Shown one piece after another: positions 52,932-61,708 of a stretch of DNA of 64,000 bases; position 1 is the first letter of the stretch, and each line of letters starts with the position of its first letter. Made by a program: the position numbers and the translations under genes. The notes under the pieces were generated by a model. That model had not been told where the DNA came from and searched no databases. It saw only the letters and a list, made by a program, of their open reading frames with translations. The stretch is from Mycolicibacterium holsaticum DSM 44478 = JCM 12374 (GTDB taxonomy: Bacteria > Actinomycetota > Actinomycetes > Mycobacteriales > Mycobacteriaceae), in assembly GCF_019645835.1 (NCBI RefSeq), contig NZ_CP080998.1, positions 3,162,001 through 3,226,000 on the forward strand, written 5' to 3'.

Positions 52932-53414
52932 GTGTCGGACACGCGTGCCACGTCGCAAACCGTGCGCTATCGGGAACGGTTGTGGGTGCCTTGGTGGTGG
53001 TGGCCGCCGGGTCTGGGCCTGGCCGCGCTGATCGCGTTCGAGGTGAACATGGGGGTGACCGGTGTGCCGAACTGGCTGCCGTTCGCGGTGCTGCTGCCGG
53101 TCGCCGCCGTCGCGCTGCTGTGGCTCGGCAGGACCGAGGTGCGCGTGGTCAGCAGCGTCGACGACACCGAATTGTGGGTGGGCGCGGCGCACCTGCCGAT
53201 GAGCGTGGTCTCCCGTTCGGCCGAGGTGCCGCGCAGCGCCAAATCCGCCGCGCTGGGCCGCCAACTGGACCCGGCGGCCTTCGTCATGCACCGTGCGTGG
53301 GTGGGCCCCATGGTTCTTCTGGTTCTCGATGATCCCGACGATCCCACGCCGTACTGGCTGGTGAGCTGTCGTCATCCGGATCGTGTCCTGTCCGCGCTGC
53401 GCGGACCGCAGTAG
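52932..53414 (+). CDS. DUF3093 membrane protein, Rv2698-like
   Basis: A 160-residue protein from the GTG giving [20 protein letters not shown]. Two membrane segments ([20 protein letters not shown] and [18 protein letters not shown]), then a cytosolic or exposed beta domain ([59 protein letters not shown]), as in DUF3093. Always next to dut in mycobacteria, which suggests but does not prove a related role. The frame upstream of the GTG overlaps dut codons and is rejected. Confidence 0.87.
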   Translation: MSDTRATSQTVRYRERLWVPWWWWPPGLGLAALIAFEVNMGVTGVPNWLPFAVLLPVAAVALLWLGRTEVRVVSSVDDTELWVGAAHLPMSVVSRSAEVPRSAKSAALGRQLDPAAFVMHRAWVGPMVLLVLDDPDDPTPYWLVSCRHPDRVLSALRGPQ

Positions 53415-53440
53415 TGGCGCCGACCACCGAAACGGCACCG

Positions 53441-53743
53441 TCAGGCCGCGCAGTCGGTGCAGAGCATTACGCCGTTCTTCTCGCTGGCCAGTCGGCTGCG
53501 GTGATGCACAAGAAAGCAGCTGGAGCAGGTGAACTCGTCGGCCTGCTTGGGAATCACGCGCACCGACAGCTCCTCGCCGGAGAGGTCGGCACCTGGCAGC
53601 TCGAAGGATTCCGCGGACTCTGACTCGTCGACGTCGACGACTGCAGACTGGGCCTCGTTGCGCCGCGCCTTCAGTTCCTCGAGTGAATCCTCTGAGACAT
53701 CGTCGGTCTCAGTTCGCCGTGGGGCGTCGTAATCCGTAGCCAT
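53441..53743 (-). CDS. DUF4193 zinc-ribbon protein, Rv2699c-like
   Basis: A 100-residue acidic protein, the same size as Rv2699c, from an ATG behind GAGGGGACGAGG. It begins MATDYDAPRRTETDDVSEDS, has a helix LEELKARRNEAQSA, and ends with a zinc-ribbon: FTCSSCFLVHHRSRLASEKN and VMLCTDCAA. Actinobacteria-specific; function not established, possibly RNA polymerase-associated or regulatory by type of fold. Convergent with DUF3093 and divergent from cei. Confidence 0.88.
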   Translation of the reverse strand: MATDYDAPRRTETDDVSEDSLEELKARRNEAQSAVVDVDESESAESFELPGADLSGEELSVRVIPKQADEFTCSSCFLVHHRSRLASEKNGVMLCTDCAA

Positions 53744-53894
53744 CCTCGTCCCCTCCGATAAACCTTGCAGCAGAGCTTTGTACCAGCGTCGAACGCATCC
53801 ACCAAATGATTCGTGCCCGTAATGACACACGTTCCACTGTGATTTACGTCACACACTGGTTGACGCCGCCCGAGGGACTCTAGACCACTGCCTC

Positions 53895-53900
53895 TAGAGT
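53895..53900 (+). promoter_or_regulatory. -10 box TAGAGT, leaderless cei mRNA
   Basis: TAGAGT ends 6 nt before the GTG at 53907. A related TCTAGA word occurs 16 bp upstream (TCTAG...CTCTAGAG), giving a small repeated motif in the promoter. Confidence 0.45.
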
Positions 53901-53906
53901 GCAACC

Positions 53907-54566
53907 GTGGTCGCGCAAATCACCGAGGGCACCGCGTTCGACAGGCATGGTCGCCCCTTCCGTCGACGCCATTACGTGCCGGCCATCGTGATGTTCGTCG
54001 CGTTGGCGGTGGTGACGCTGTTCGTGTGGGTCGTCGCGCTGAACCGGCCGGCCGACGTGCGCGAGGCCGCCGTGTGCAACCCGCCACCGGCCGTGACGGA
54101 TCCCGACGCGCCGCCGCCCCCGCCGCTCGGGGAGCAGGTGTCGCGCACGGAGATGACCGACGTGACGCCGGCCAAGCTCGCCGACACCAAGATCCGGGTC
54201 CTCAACGCCAGCGGCCAGGGCGGTCAGGCCGCCGAGGTGGCCGGCGCCCTGCGCGATCTGGGGTTCGCCGATCCCACCGCGGCCAACGACTCGATATACG
54301 TCGGTACCCGGCTCGAGTGCCACGGCCAGATCCGGTTCGGTCCGACCGGGCGCGCCGCGGCCGCCGCGGTCTGGTTGGTGGCGCCGTGCACCGAGTTGTT
54401 CCAGGACGACCGCCCCGACGACACCGTCGATCTGGCGCTCGGCACCGAGTTCACCGAGCTCAGCAGCGGCGACGACATCAAGGCGATGCTGTCCAGCCTG
54501 CGCCCCGATGCCACCCAGCCCGCCGACTCCGCGCTGCTGTCCAAGATCCACACCGCGGCCTGCTAA
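53907..54566 (+). CDS. cei: Cell envelope integrity protein Cei (LytR_C domain)
   Basis: A 219-residue protein, Rv2700-like: short cytosolic N-terminus (MVAQITEGTAFDRHGRPFRR), one membrane segment (VPAIVMFVALAVVTLFVWVV) and an extracytoplasmic LytR_C domain (TKIRVLNASGQGGQAAEVAG, ALRDLGFADPTAANDSIYVG, GRAAAAAVWLVAPCTELFQD). Three Cys outside, at AAVCNPP, LECHGQ and APCTELF, plus one at the very end. In M. tuberculosis Cei is needed for envelope integrity and virulence. Ends 5 bp before palindromic repeat copy 2. Confidence 0.9.
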   Translation: MVAQITEGTAFDRHGRPFRRRHYVPAIVMFVALAVVTLFVWVVALNRPADVREAAVCNPPPAVTDPDAPPPPPLGEQVSRTEMTDVTPAKLADTKIRVLNASGQGGQAAEVAGALRDLGFADPTAANDSIYVGTRLECHGQIRFGPTGRAAAAAVWLVAPCTELFQDDRPDDTVDLALGTEFTELSSGDDIKAMLSSLRPDATQPADSALLSKIHTAAC

Positions 54567-54571
54567 ACACT

Positions 54572-54624
54572 GCGATTTCGGTGTAGATCGTCACGTCTGG
54601 CGTGACCATGTACACCGAAATCGC
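54572..54624. repeat. 53-bp palindromic element, copy 2
   Basis: The same 14-bp outer arms (GCGATTTCGGTGTA / TACACCGAAATCGC), 25-nt middle with inner GTCACG / CGTGAC stem and 5-nt loop. Only the linkers and loop differ from copy 1. It lies between the convergent stops of cei and suhB and probably terminates both transcripts. Confidence 0.85.
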
Positions 54625-55463
54625 TACGGGAGGCCCAACGCGTCGATGAGCGCGTCGGCGATGGCGGGCGCGCTGGCCACGAGCGGTCCCGGCGTTCCGG
54701 CGCCACCGTCGGCGGCGGGCAACCGCACCGTCGCGCCCGCCTCGGTGGCGATCAGCGCACCTGCGGCCCAATCCCACAGCTGCACGCCCTCCTCGTAGTA
54801 GGCGTCGAGCTGCCCGGCGGCCACCATGCACAGGTCCAGCGCGCACGAGCCGATGCGGCGCACGTCGCGCACCGCGGGCACGATCCTGGTCAGGACTTCG
54901 GCCTGCCGTCGCCGCCGTTCGACGTCGTAGCCAAATCCCGTCCCCACCAACGACGTTGAGAGCTCGGTGGCGGTGCTGCACCGCAGCGGCGTCGTCACAC
55001 CGGCCCGCTGCAGCCGCGCACCGTGGCCAAGGGCGGCCGAGTACAGCGCCCCCTTGGCCACGTCGGCGATCGCGCCGGCCACCGACACCCCGTCGCGCTG
55101 CACGCCCACCGACACCGCGTACGCCTCGATTCCGTAGACGAAGTTCACCGTCCCGTCGATGGGGTCGAGCACCCAGGTGAGCTGCCCCTCGGCGGCGCCC
55201 GGCGATCCGCCCTCCTCCTCGCCGAGCACCGGTTCGCCCGGGCGCAGCACCGCCAACCGGTCACGCAGCAGCCGTTCGGTCTCGGTGTCCACGACGGTCA
55301 CGGGATCGGTCGGGCTGCTCTTGGTCCGTACCGCCGACGGGTCGTCCGCGGCGGCGGCGCCGAACACCTCGGCGCGACGGCGCAGCACGAACGTCGCCGC
55401 CTCGCTGGCCAGTTGTTCGGCGACCGAGCGCAACTGCACGGGGTCGGAGTTGTTTTCGCTCAC
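54624..55463 (-). CDS. suhB: Inositol monophosphatase SuhB
   Basis: A 279-residue enzyme from the GTG giving VSENNSDPVQLRSVAEQLAS (frame open 22 codons further). Inositol-phosphatase motifs: DPVTVVDTETERLLRDRL, GEEEGGSPGAAEGQLTWVLD with the metal-binding Glu, DPIDGTVNFVYGIEAYAVSV (motif 1, Asp-Ile-Asp-Gly), and WDWAAGALIATEAGATVRLP (motif 2). It dephosphorylates myo-inositol phosphate for phosphatidylinositol and mycothiol synthesis. Rv2701c counterpart. Its stop codon is the edge of the palindromic repeat. Confidence 0.93.
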   Translation of the reverse strand: MSENNSDPVQLRSVAEQLASEAATFVLRRRAEVFGAAAADDPSAVRTKSSPTDPVTVVDTETERLLRDRLAVLRPGEPVLGEEEGGSPGAAEGQLTWVLDPIDGTVNFVYGIEAYAVSVGVQRDGVSVAGAIADVAKGALYSAALGHGARLQRAGVTTPLRCSTATELSTSLVGTGFGYDVERRRRQAEVLTRIVPAVRDVRRIGSCALDLCMVAAGQLDAYYEEGVQLWDWAAGALIATEAGATVRLPAADGGAGTPGPLVASAPAIADALIDALGLP

Positions 55464-55585
55464 CTCCCCATCGCAGCACAATGTCTGTCCACGCCCGTCG
55501 AAGCCCCCGTCGCCGCCGCGCACACCCACTAAGGTGTGGGACGCACCAACAGCTCAGGCGCCTGCCGGCTCGTAGAGGAGCGTGA

Positions 55586-56395
55586 ATGACCGCCACCGAC
55601 TTCCCGCCCGTCGACCCGTCGACGGGCGCCGGTACGCAACGTCGCGGCTTCGGTGTCGACGTCGGCGGAAGCGGCGTCAAGGGCGGCATCGTCGACCTGG
55701 GCACCGGCGCGCTGATCGGTGACCGGTTCAAGCTGCCCACGCCCCAGCCCGCGACGCCCGACGCGGTCGCCGAGACGATCGCCGCGGTGGTGCGCGAGTT
55801 CGGCTGGACCGAGCGGCTCGGCGTCACCTACCCCGGCGTCGTGGTCGACGGCATCGTGCACACCGCCGCCAACGTGGACAAGGGCTGGCTGGGCGCCAAC
55901 GTGCGCGACGTCATCAGCGCCCATCTGGACGGACAGCCCGTCACCGTCCTCAACGACGCCGACGCCGCGGGGCTCGCCGAGGAGAAGTACGGCGCAGGCC
56001 GCGACAACAGCGGGGTGATCGTGCTGCTCACGTTCGGCACCGGCATCGGTTCGGCGGTGATCCACAACGGCGTGCTACTGCCCAACACCGAGTTCGGCCA
56101 CCTCGAGGTCGGCGGCAAAGAAGCCGAGCACCGCGCCGCGTCCTCGGTGAAGGAAAAGAAGGGCTGGAGCTATGAGCGCTGGACGCGTGAGGTGACGAAA
56201 GTGCTGGTAGCGATCGAAAACGCGATCTGGCCGGACCTGTTCATCGCCGGCGGCGGGATCAGCCGCAAGGCCGACAAATGGATCCCGCTGCTGGCGAACC
56301 GCACCCCCGTGGTGGCGGCCGCGCTGCAGAACACCGCCGGTATCGTCGGCGCCGCGATGGCCGCTGAGGTCGACGTCACAGCTACCGCCAAGTAG
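55586..56395 (+). CDS. ppgK: Polyphosphate glucokinase PpgK
   Basis: A 269-residue ROK-family kinase, Rv2702 counterpart, with RBS AGAGGAGCG. Phosphate loop [36 protein letters not shown] with the catalytic Asp, [20 protein letters not shown] and [20 protein letters not shown]. It phosphorylates glucose with inorganic polyphosphate or ATP, as known for the M. tuberculosis enzyme. Ends AVDVTATAK. 200 bp upstream of sigA, separate transcript likely. Confidence 0.95.
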   Translation: MTATDFPPVDPSTGAGTQRRGFGVDVGGSGVKGGIVDLGTGALIGDRFKLPTPQPATPDAVAETIAAVVREFGWTERLGVTYPGVVVDGIVHTAANVDKGWLGANVRDVISAHLDGQPVTVLNDADAAGLAEEKYGAGRDNSGVIVLLTFGTGIGSAVIHNGVLLPNTEFGHLEVGGKEAEHRAASSVKEKKGWSYERWTREVTKVLVAIENAIWPDLFIAGGGISRKADKWIPLLANRTPVVAAALQNTAGIVGAAMAAEVDVTATAK

Positions 56396-56595
56396 GCGCG
56401 CCCGACTGGGCGAATTTGCCGCTCAGGGCGGCTGCCTCGCACACTGTCGTTACAATGGTCGTCGGCGGCCGCATACCGGATAGCGGCGACATCAAACCGC
56501 CAATATTCGACAGCCAACGCTCTTCGATGGTGCACGCATCCCCGCGCTTCGCGTGGACCCCGGCCAACGACGAGATGCAAGACGAAAGGGTGTAC

Positions 56596-58101
56596 GTGGC
56601 AGCGACAAAGGCAAGCCCGGCAACCGACGAGCCGGTAAAGCGCACCGCTACCAAGACCCCCGCCAAAAAGGCTCCAGCGGCGAAGTCCGGAAGTGCCGGG
56701 GCAGCTAAGACAGCCAACGGTTCGCCACCGGCCAAGAAGGCCACCAAGACCAAGAGCCGAACGGCCGCCAAAGCCGCTCCGGCCAAGGCCGCCGCCGCCA
56801 AGGGCAAGCCCGCGGCGCGGGCGACCAAGGCCAAGACCGAGGCAGCCGGCCCGCGTAGCCGGGCCAAGAAGGCCACCGCAGCGGAGACCAAAGTCGACGA
56901 CGTCGACACCACCGAAGACCTTGACGTCGAACCCGACGCCGACCTCGACGTCGAGGTTGACGCCGCAGATCTCGAGCTCGAAGACCTCGACGCCGACGAC
57001 ACCGAAGAAGCCGAGGAAGCCGTGCCTGCCGCTGCAGCCGCCGTAGAAGTAACCGCCACCGACGACGACGACGAGGAGATCGCCGAGCCTTCCGAGAAGG
57101 ACAAGGCGTCGGGCGACTTCGTCTGGGACGAAGAGGAATCCGAGGCGCTGCGGCAAGCCCGCAAGGACGCCGAGCTGACCGCCTCGGCGGACTCGGTACG
57201 CGCCTACCTCAAGCAGATCGGCAAGGTCGCGCTGCTCAACGCCGAGGAAGAGGTCGAGCTCGCCAAACGCATCGAGGCCGGCCTGTACGCCACCCAGCTG
57301 ATGGCCGAGTACACCGAAAAAGGCGAGAAGCTCACCACCGCGCAGCGCCGCGACATGATGTGGATCTGCCGCGACGGGGACCGCGCGAAAAACCATCTGC
57401 TGGAGGCGAACCTGCGCCTGGTGGTGTCGCTGGCCAAGCGCTACACCGGCCGCGGCATGGCCTTCCTGGACCTGATCCAGGAAGGCAACCTGGGCCTGAT
57501 CCGTGCGGTCGAGAAGTTCGACTACACCAAGGGCTACAAGTTCTCCACCTACGCCACGTGGTGGATCCGCCAGGCGATCACCCGCGCGATGGCCGACCAG
57601 GCCCGCACCATCCGCATCCCCGTGCACATGGTCGAGGTGATCAACAAGCTCGGCCGCATCCAGCGTGAGCTGCTGCAGGATCTGGGCCGCGAGCCCACGC
57701 CCGAAGAGCTGGCCAAGGAAATGGACATCACGCCGGAGAAGGTGCTGGAGATCCAGCAGTACGCGCGTGAGCCGATCTCGCTGGACCAGACCATCGGCGA
57801 CGAAGGCGATTCGCAGCTGGGCGATTTCATCGAGGACTCCGAGGCCGTGGTGGCCGTCGACGCGGTGAGCTTCACGCTGCTGCAGGATCAGCTGCAGTCG
57901 GTGCTGGAGACGCTGTCCGAGCGCGAAGCCGGCGTCGTGCGGCTGCGGTTCGGGCTGACCGACGGCCAGCCCCGCACGCTCGACGAGATCGGCCAGGTCT
58001 ACGGCGTGACCCGCGAGCGGATCCGCCAGATCGAGTCCAAGACGATGAGCAAGTTGCGCCACCCGAGCCGTTCGCAGGTGCTGCGCGACTACCTGGACTA
58101 G
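56596..58101 (+). CDS. sigA: Primary sigma factor SigA
   Basis: A 501-residue sigma-70 protein. The GTG giving [20 protein letters not shown] matches the M. tuberculosis SigA N-terminus, with GAAAGGG as RBS; earlier in-frame starts are not used. N-terminal 165 residues are Lys/Ala-rich then acidic (region 1.1 spacer). Region 1.2 [20 protein letters not shown], region 2 [20 protein letters not shown] and [20 protein letters not shown], region 3 [20 protein letters not shown], region 4 [20 protein letters not shown]. It directs RNA polymerase to housekeeping promoters. An O-methyltransferase relic follows directly. Confidence 0.97.
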   Translation: MAATKASPATDEPVKRTATKTPAKKAPAAKSGSAGAAKTANGSPPAKKATKTKSRTAAKAAPAKAAAAKGKPAARATKAKTEAAGPRSRAKKATAAETKVDDVDTTEDLDVEPDADLDVEVDAADLELEDLDADDTEEAEEAVPAAAAAVEVTATDDDDEEIAEPSEKDKASGDFVWDEEESEALRQARKDAELTASADSVRAYLKQIGKVALLNAEEEVELAKRIEAGLYATQLMAEYTEKGEKLTTAQRRDMMWICRDGDRAKNHLLEANLRLVVSLAKRYTGRGMAFLDLIQEGNLGLIRAVEKFDYTKGYKFSTYATWWIRQAITRAMADQARTIRIPVHMVEVINKLGRIQRELLQDLGREPTPEELAKEMDITPEKVLEIQQYAREPISLDQTIGDEGDSQLGDFIEDSEAVVAVDAVSFTLLQDQLQSVLETLSEREAGVVRLRFGLTDGQPRTLDEIGQVYGVTRERIRQIESKTMSKLRHPSRSQVLRDYLD

Positions 58102-58236
58102 TTTCACGCGCTCTACCGTCTGATGCGCGCGTAGGCGGCCAAGGGTCTGCTTGACCATCGCGGGGACGACACGTTCACCCTGACCAAGGTGGGCCAAGCA
58201 CTGCGGTCCGCTGCGCGGGACCCGTTGCGCCGGTGA
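58102..58236 (+). pseudogene. Relic of an O-methyltransferase dimerisation domain
   Basis: Straight after the sigA stop and in the same frame, the codons read FHALYRLMRA-stop-AAKGLLDHRGDDTFTLTKVG, then QALRSAARDPLRR-stop. This is the winged-helix dimerisation segment of plant-type/SAM-dependent O-methyltransferases (LYRLMRALAxxGLL...FxLTxxGxxLRS). An in-frame TAG and the lack of both the start and the catalytic domain show that it is a fragment. Confidence 0.55.
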
Positions 58237-58326
58237 ATATCACACGATCGGGCATGGCGGAGGCGGTTCGACGAAACCGATTGATTCCGCAATTATCTGC
58301 ACCGCACGCCACTAGCCTGCTAAGCC

Positions 58327-59211
58327 GTGAGCATCGTCACCGCTGTACGCGCCCGTCATCGCGTCAACCGTGAACTCGCCGCGGGGGAACCCGAACTCAA
58401 GTTGGTGCCGATGCTGGCCGATCCGCATCGCGACTTCCTCGACGTCGGGGCCAACGACGGAGTTTACTCATATTTCGCCTTGGGGCGATTTCGCCAGGTC
58501 GTCGCCGTGGAAGCGCACCCCGCCCTGATCGCCAGGCTGCGCCGAATCATGAAGAGCGACAATTCTGTACTGGCCATCGCACTGTCCGACCAAGTCGGCG
58601 AGACCGCGCTGCACGTGCCGGTCCGGCGGGGACGCGCGGTGACGACGCGCTGTTCCCTGCAGGCCGACGCCAACCCCGGGTTCGCGCTTCGCACGGTGAC
58701 GGTGCCCACCACCACCGTCGACCAACTCGGACTCGACCGGCTCGGCGTGATCAAGATCGACGTCGAAGGACACGAGCTGAAGGTGTTGCGCGGCGCCGCG
58801 CAGACCTTGGCAACGGCGAAGCCGGTCTGCATCGTGGAGTGCGAAGAACGGCACAACGTCGGCGGTGTCGCCCAAGCGTTCTCGTTCTTCGGCGACCTGG
58901 GCTACCGCGGTTACTTCCTGCATCGCGGCGAACTGCGCGACGGGACGGACTTCGACGCGGCCACCCTGCAGCGGGCCGAGAACGCGAAGGCCGTCGGCGG
59001 GGGCCGCTCCCCCGACTACGTGAACAACTTCCTCTTCGTGCACCGCGACAACGCCGAGGCGGTGTCGCGGATCAGGCGGGAGCTGGCCGCGGCGGCTAGC
59101 GGCCGGACTGCTCAGCGCTTCTTGTCGCGCACCTTGTACGTCGAGGGCCACGACTCTCGGGTCTCGTCCCCGGTCAACGGTGTGCCCTTGCTGCCGATCT
59201 TGATGTCGTAG
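58327..59211 (+). CDS. FkbM-family methyltransferase
   Basis: A 294-residue protein from a GTG. SAM-binding FkbM fold about 35-225: HRDFLDVGANDGVYSYFALG, VVAVEAHPALIARLRRIMKS, AIALSDQVGETALHVPVRRG, TTTVDQLGLDRLGVIKIDVE with IKIDVEGHELKVLRGA, and CIVECEERHNVGGVAQAFSF. Probably O-methylates a sugar or lipid headgroup. The last 33 codons (SRTLYVEGHDSRVSSPVNGV...) run antisense over the convergent membrane gene; the real conserved domain ends near 59090, so the stop may have been lost. Confidence 0.82.
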   Translation: MSIVTAVRARHRVNRELAAGEPELKLVPMLADPHRDFLDVGANDGVYSYFALGRFRQVVAVEAHPALIARLRRIMKSDNSVLAIALSDQVGETALHVPVRRGRAVTTRCSLQADANPGFALRTVTVPTTTVDQLGLDRLGVIKIDVEGHELKVLRGAAQTLATAKPVCIVECEERHNVGGVAQAFSFFGDLGYRGYFLHRGELRDGTDFDAATLQRAENAKAVGGGRSPDYVNNFLFVHRDNAEAVSRIRRELAAAASGRTAQRFLSRTLYVEGHDSRVSSPVNGVPLLPILMS

Positions 59212-59894
59212 GCCTCTTTGCCTGCGCCGGCCTCCCGGTTGGCGTGTTCGGTGGCCAGATAGATCAACTGGTCGATCTCGGCCTCGGCGAACGCGACGAA
59301 CGTCGTCTTGCGCACGATGTCGTCGGCGCCTGAGGCGATCCGGTCGGGCAGCACCCGGGTGGCGAACGCGGCGCCGGCCAGCAGCACGGCCGGGATGGCC
59401 CAATAGCAGACATACGACAGCGGGGTCCGGCTGTCGAGGATCGACGCGTCGCCGGCCACGATCGGCGGGATCACCGACGACACCGTCATCCCCGCGAACG
59501 CCGCGATCCAGATCCCGGTCAGTTCGGAGGTGACCCGCGCGAACAGGTCGCTCTTCACCACGTGGGGCGCCTGCCCCGCCTCGGCGAACTCGCGCACGAA
59601 CGGCTTGCCGATCAGCGCGCCGGTGAGCGCCGCGAGCAGCACGCCGAGGATGCTCAGCGTCAGCATCCACTGCCGCATGAACGCCTCGGTGACGACGAAC
59701 GCCAATACGGTCAGCACGAGAAACGTTGCGAGCGCGCCTATTTCAAGAACCCGACCGGGCCCTCCGCGCACCTGGCCGAGCGCGAAGCCCGCGATGGCCA
59801 CGGCCAGCGCGATCAGCGCGGCGACGACGAACGGCACGTTGCCGACGAGTACCCAGTAGACGATCCACGGCGCCAGGCCTAACAAAATGCCCAC
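59112..59894 (-). CDS. Hypothetical polytopic membrane protein
   Basis: A 260-residue protein from a GTG. Six or so membrane segments: MGILLGLAPWIVYWVLVGNV, PFVVAALIALAVAIAGFALG, ALATFLVLTVLAFVVTEAFM, WMLTLSILGVLLAALTGALI, IWIAAFAGMTVSSVIPPIVA and YVCYWAIPAVLLAGAAFATR, then a cytosolic tail with DDIVRKTTFVAFAEAEIDQL and ending VRDKKR. Similar in layout to intracellular-septation-like proteins, but I do not recognise the family with certainty. Overlaps the FkbM gene tail by 100 bp. Confidence 0.65.
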   Translation of the reverse strand: MGILLGLAPWIVYWVLVGNVPFVVAALIALAVAIAGFALGQVRGGPGRVLEIGALATFLVLTVLAFVVTEAFMRQWMLTLSILGVLLAALTGALIGKPFVREFAEAGQAPHVVKSDLFARVTSELTGIWIAAFAGMTVSSVIPPIVAGDASILDSRTPLSYVCYWAIPAVLLAGAAFATRVLPDRIASGADDIVRKTTFVAFAEAEIDQLIYLATEHANREAGAGKEAYDIKIGSKGTPLTGDETRESWPSTYKVRDKKR

Positions 59895-59933
59895 GATTTG
59901 TAAGTGTACGGAGCGGGCTCGGCGACCCGCCGC

Positions 59934-60311
59934 CTACACCGGCGAAGCGTCCGGCGGCCCGAGCGGCGCAAACCGCCCGTCGGCGTCCGGCCGATATGAA
60001 GTGACGCTGATCACAGCCGTTATCGGCAATGGACCGTACAAGTGTGGGAACTCCATGCCCATTGGATCAGCGGGCACACCGGGTTCCCAGCGAATCGGAG
60101 AGGACAGTCGTGCGGGGTCGATGCGCAGCAGCACCAAATCGGTACGGCCACCGTAGAGTCGGTTGGCGGGCAGATGCACCTGCTCGGGTGTCGACAGGTG
60201 GACGAACCCGGAGATTTCCAGCGAGGCCGGCCGGTGCTCACCGGCGGCCCGGGCAGTGTTCCACTCGTCGGCGCTGCAGAGGTGAACCAGTGCGACGGGC
60301 TGCGATGGCAT
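59934..60311 (-). CDS. DUF952 protein
   Basis: A 125-residue protein. The ATG giving MPSQPVALVHLCSADEWNTA is the start; the rest of the open frame upstream runs antisense through the DUF7455 gene. DUF952 signatures: HLCSADEWNTARAAGEHRPA, SGFVHLSTPEQVHLPANRLY, LVLLRIDPARLSSPIRWEPG and EFPHLYGPLPITAVISVTSY, with FVHLS and FPHLYG being diagnostic. The fold resembles ADP-ribosyl-type domains. Function unknown. Confidence 0.85.
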   Translation of the reverse strand: MPSQPVALVHLCSADEWNTARAAGEHRPASLEISGFVHLSTPEQVHLPANRLYGGRTDLVLLRIDPARLSSPIRWEPGVPADPMGMEFPHLYGPLPITAVISVTSYRPDADGRFAPLGPPDASPV

Positions 60312-60441
60312 ATGGTCAGCCTGCCGTCTGGACCCTGCGGCGTAACGGTGAGACGCGACACACCGGTAACAAACAGGGAACAAGCCTTCAACCCGAAACG
60401 TCTGAGACAGTGGAAGCACGCGAAGCATTACGGAGGTCGCC

Positions 60442-60633
60442 ATGAACGCAACGCTCACCAGTCCCGAGTTGACCCGGGCTGACCGCTGCGACCGGTGCGG
60501 CGCCGCGGCGCGGGTGCGCGCCAAGCTTCCATCAGGTGCCGAGCTGCTGTTCTGCCAGCACCATGCCAACGAGCACGAGGCGAAGCTGATCGAGTTGGCC
60601 GCTGTGCTCGAGAAGAGCCCGGTGGAGGTCTGA
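60442..60633 (+). CDS. DUF7455 small zinc-binding protein
   Basis: A 63-residue protein from an ATG behind ACGGAGG. Layout: helix TSPELTRADRCDRCGAAARV, then LPSGAELLFCQHHANEHEAK. Cys-x-x-Cys and Cys-x-His-His make a small zinc site. Similar small actinobacterial proteins lie next to sigma-factor genes, and one is conserved in this sigA-sigB interval as I recall. Role unknown. Divergent from the DUF952 gene. Confidence 0.82.
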   Translation: MNATLTSPELTRADRCDRCGAAARVRAKLPSGAELLFCQHHANEHEAKLIELAAVLEKSPVEV

Positions 60634-60694
60634 CCCGACACGGCTTACGCCGTGCTGGGCACGATCAGCTGTCGTCAGGAATGCTGGACCGGTC

Positions 60695-61708
60695 ATGACA
60701 GATGACCCGTCGGCACCGGCTCGACCCTCACGCCACCACATTTGGCACATCGTCAAGCGCACGCTGTCCAAGAGCTGGGACGACTCGATCTTCTCGGAGT
60801 CGGCGCAGGCGGCGTTCTGGAGCGCGCTGTCCCTGCCGCCGCTGCTGCTGGGCATGCTCGGCAGCCTGGCGTACGTGGCGCCGCTGTTCGGTCCGGAGAC
60901 GCTGCCGATGATCGAGACGCAGATCATCGACACGGCGGCCAGGTTCTTCTCGTCCAACGTCGTTACCGAGATCATCGAGCCGACGGTGCGCGACATCGTC
61001 AAGGGCGCCCGCGGCGAGGTGGTGTCGCTCGGCTTTGTGATCTCGCTGTGGGCGGGGTCCTCGGCCATCTCGGCCTTCGTCGACTCGATCACCGAGGCGC
61101 ACGATCAAACGCCGCTGCGGCACCCGGTGCGCCAGCGGTTCTTCGCGCTGGGCCTGTACGTGGTGATGCTGGTGTTGGCGATCATCTCCGCCCCGTTCAT
61201 CGCGTTGGGGCCGCGCAAGATCGCCGAGTACATCCCCGACAGCTGGGACCATGTGCTGCGGTTCGGCTACTACCCCGGGCTGGTGCTGGCGCTGATCGTC
61301 GGGGTGAACATTCTCTACCGGGTGTCGCTGCCCAAACCGCTGCCGTCACATCGGCTGCTGCTGGGATCGTTGCTGGCGACGGTGGTTTTCCTGCTGGCCA
61401 CGTTCGGCCTGCGGTTCTATCTGACGTGGATCACGGCGACCGGCTACACCTACGGCGCCCTGGCAACACCGATCGCCTTCCTGCTTTTCGCGTTCTTTCT
61501 CGGCTTCGCGATCATGATCGGCGCCGAACTCAACGCCGCCGTCCAGGAGGAATGGCCGGCCCCGGCCACCCACGCCAAACGGCTCCGCTGGTGGCTGGCC
61601 GAAAAAGCCGAGGCGCTCAACGGATCCACCGAGGCGCCCCCCGCACCACCGGCCGTCGACGCCGCCCCCGCGCCTGCGGGAACGAACGGCGACCGGACTA
61701 CCCCTTGA
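60695..61708 (+). CDS. YihY/BrkB-family membrane protein, Rv2707-like
   Basis: A 337-residue protein. YihY/virulence-factor-BrkB fold: SWDDSIFSESAQAAFWSALS, LPPLLLGMLGSLAYVAPLFG, VSLGFVISLWAGSSAISAFV, FFALGLYVVMLVLAIISAPF, LVLALIVGVNILYRVSLPKP, LLLGSLLATVVFLLATFGLR and FLLFAFFLGFAIMIGAELNA, with the typical W-x-x-S/T-A and GAELNA motifs. About six membrane segments and a Pro/Ala-rich tail. Formerly called RNase BN, but the family is a membrane protein of unknown function. The tail overlaps the convergent DUF3039 gene by 11 bp. Confidence 0.9.
   Translation: MTDDPSAPARPSRHHIWHIVKRTLSKSWDDSIFSESAQAAFWSALSLPPLLLGMLGSLAYVAPLFGPETLPMIETQIIDTAARFFSSNVVTEIIEPTVRDIVKGARGEVVSLGFVISLWAGSSAISAFVDSITEAHDQTPLRHPVRQRFFALGLYVVMLVLAIISAPFIALGPRKIAEYIPDSWDHVLRFGYYPGLVLALIVGVNILYRVSLPKPLPSHRLLLGSLLATVVFLLATFGLRFYLTWITATGYTYGALATPIAFLLFAFFLGFAIMIGAELNAAVQEEWPAPATHAKRLRWWLAEKAEALNGSTEAPPAPPAVDAAPAPAGTNGDRTTP

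Noticed and set aside
56170..58197. 675-codon minus-strand frame
   Set aside because: Complement of sigA; the Leu/Gly/His-rich product mirrors the sigA codons.
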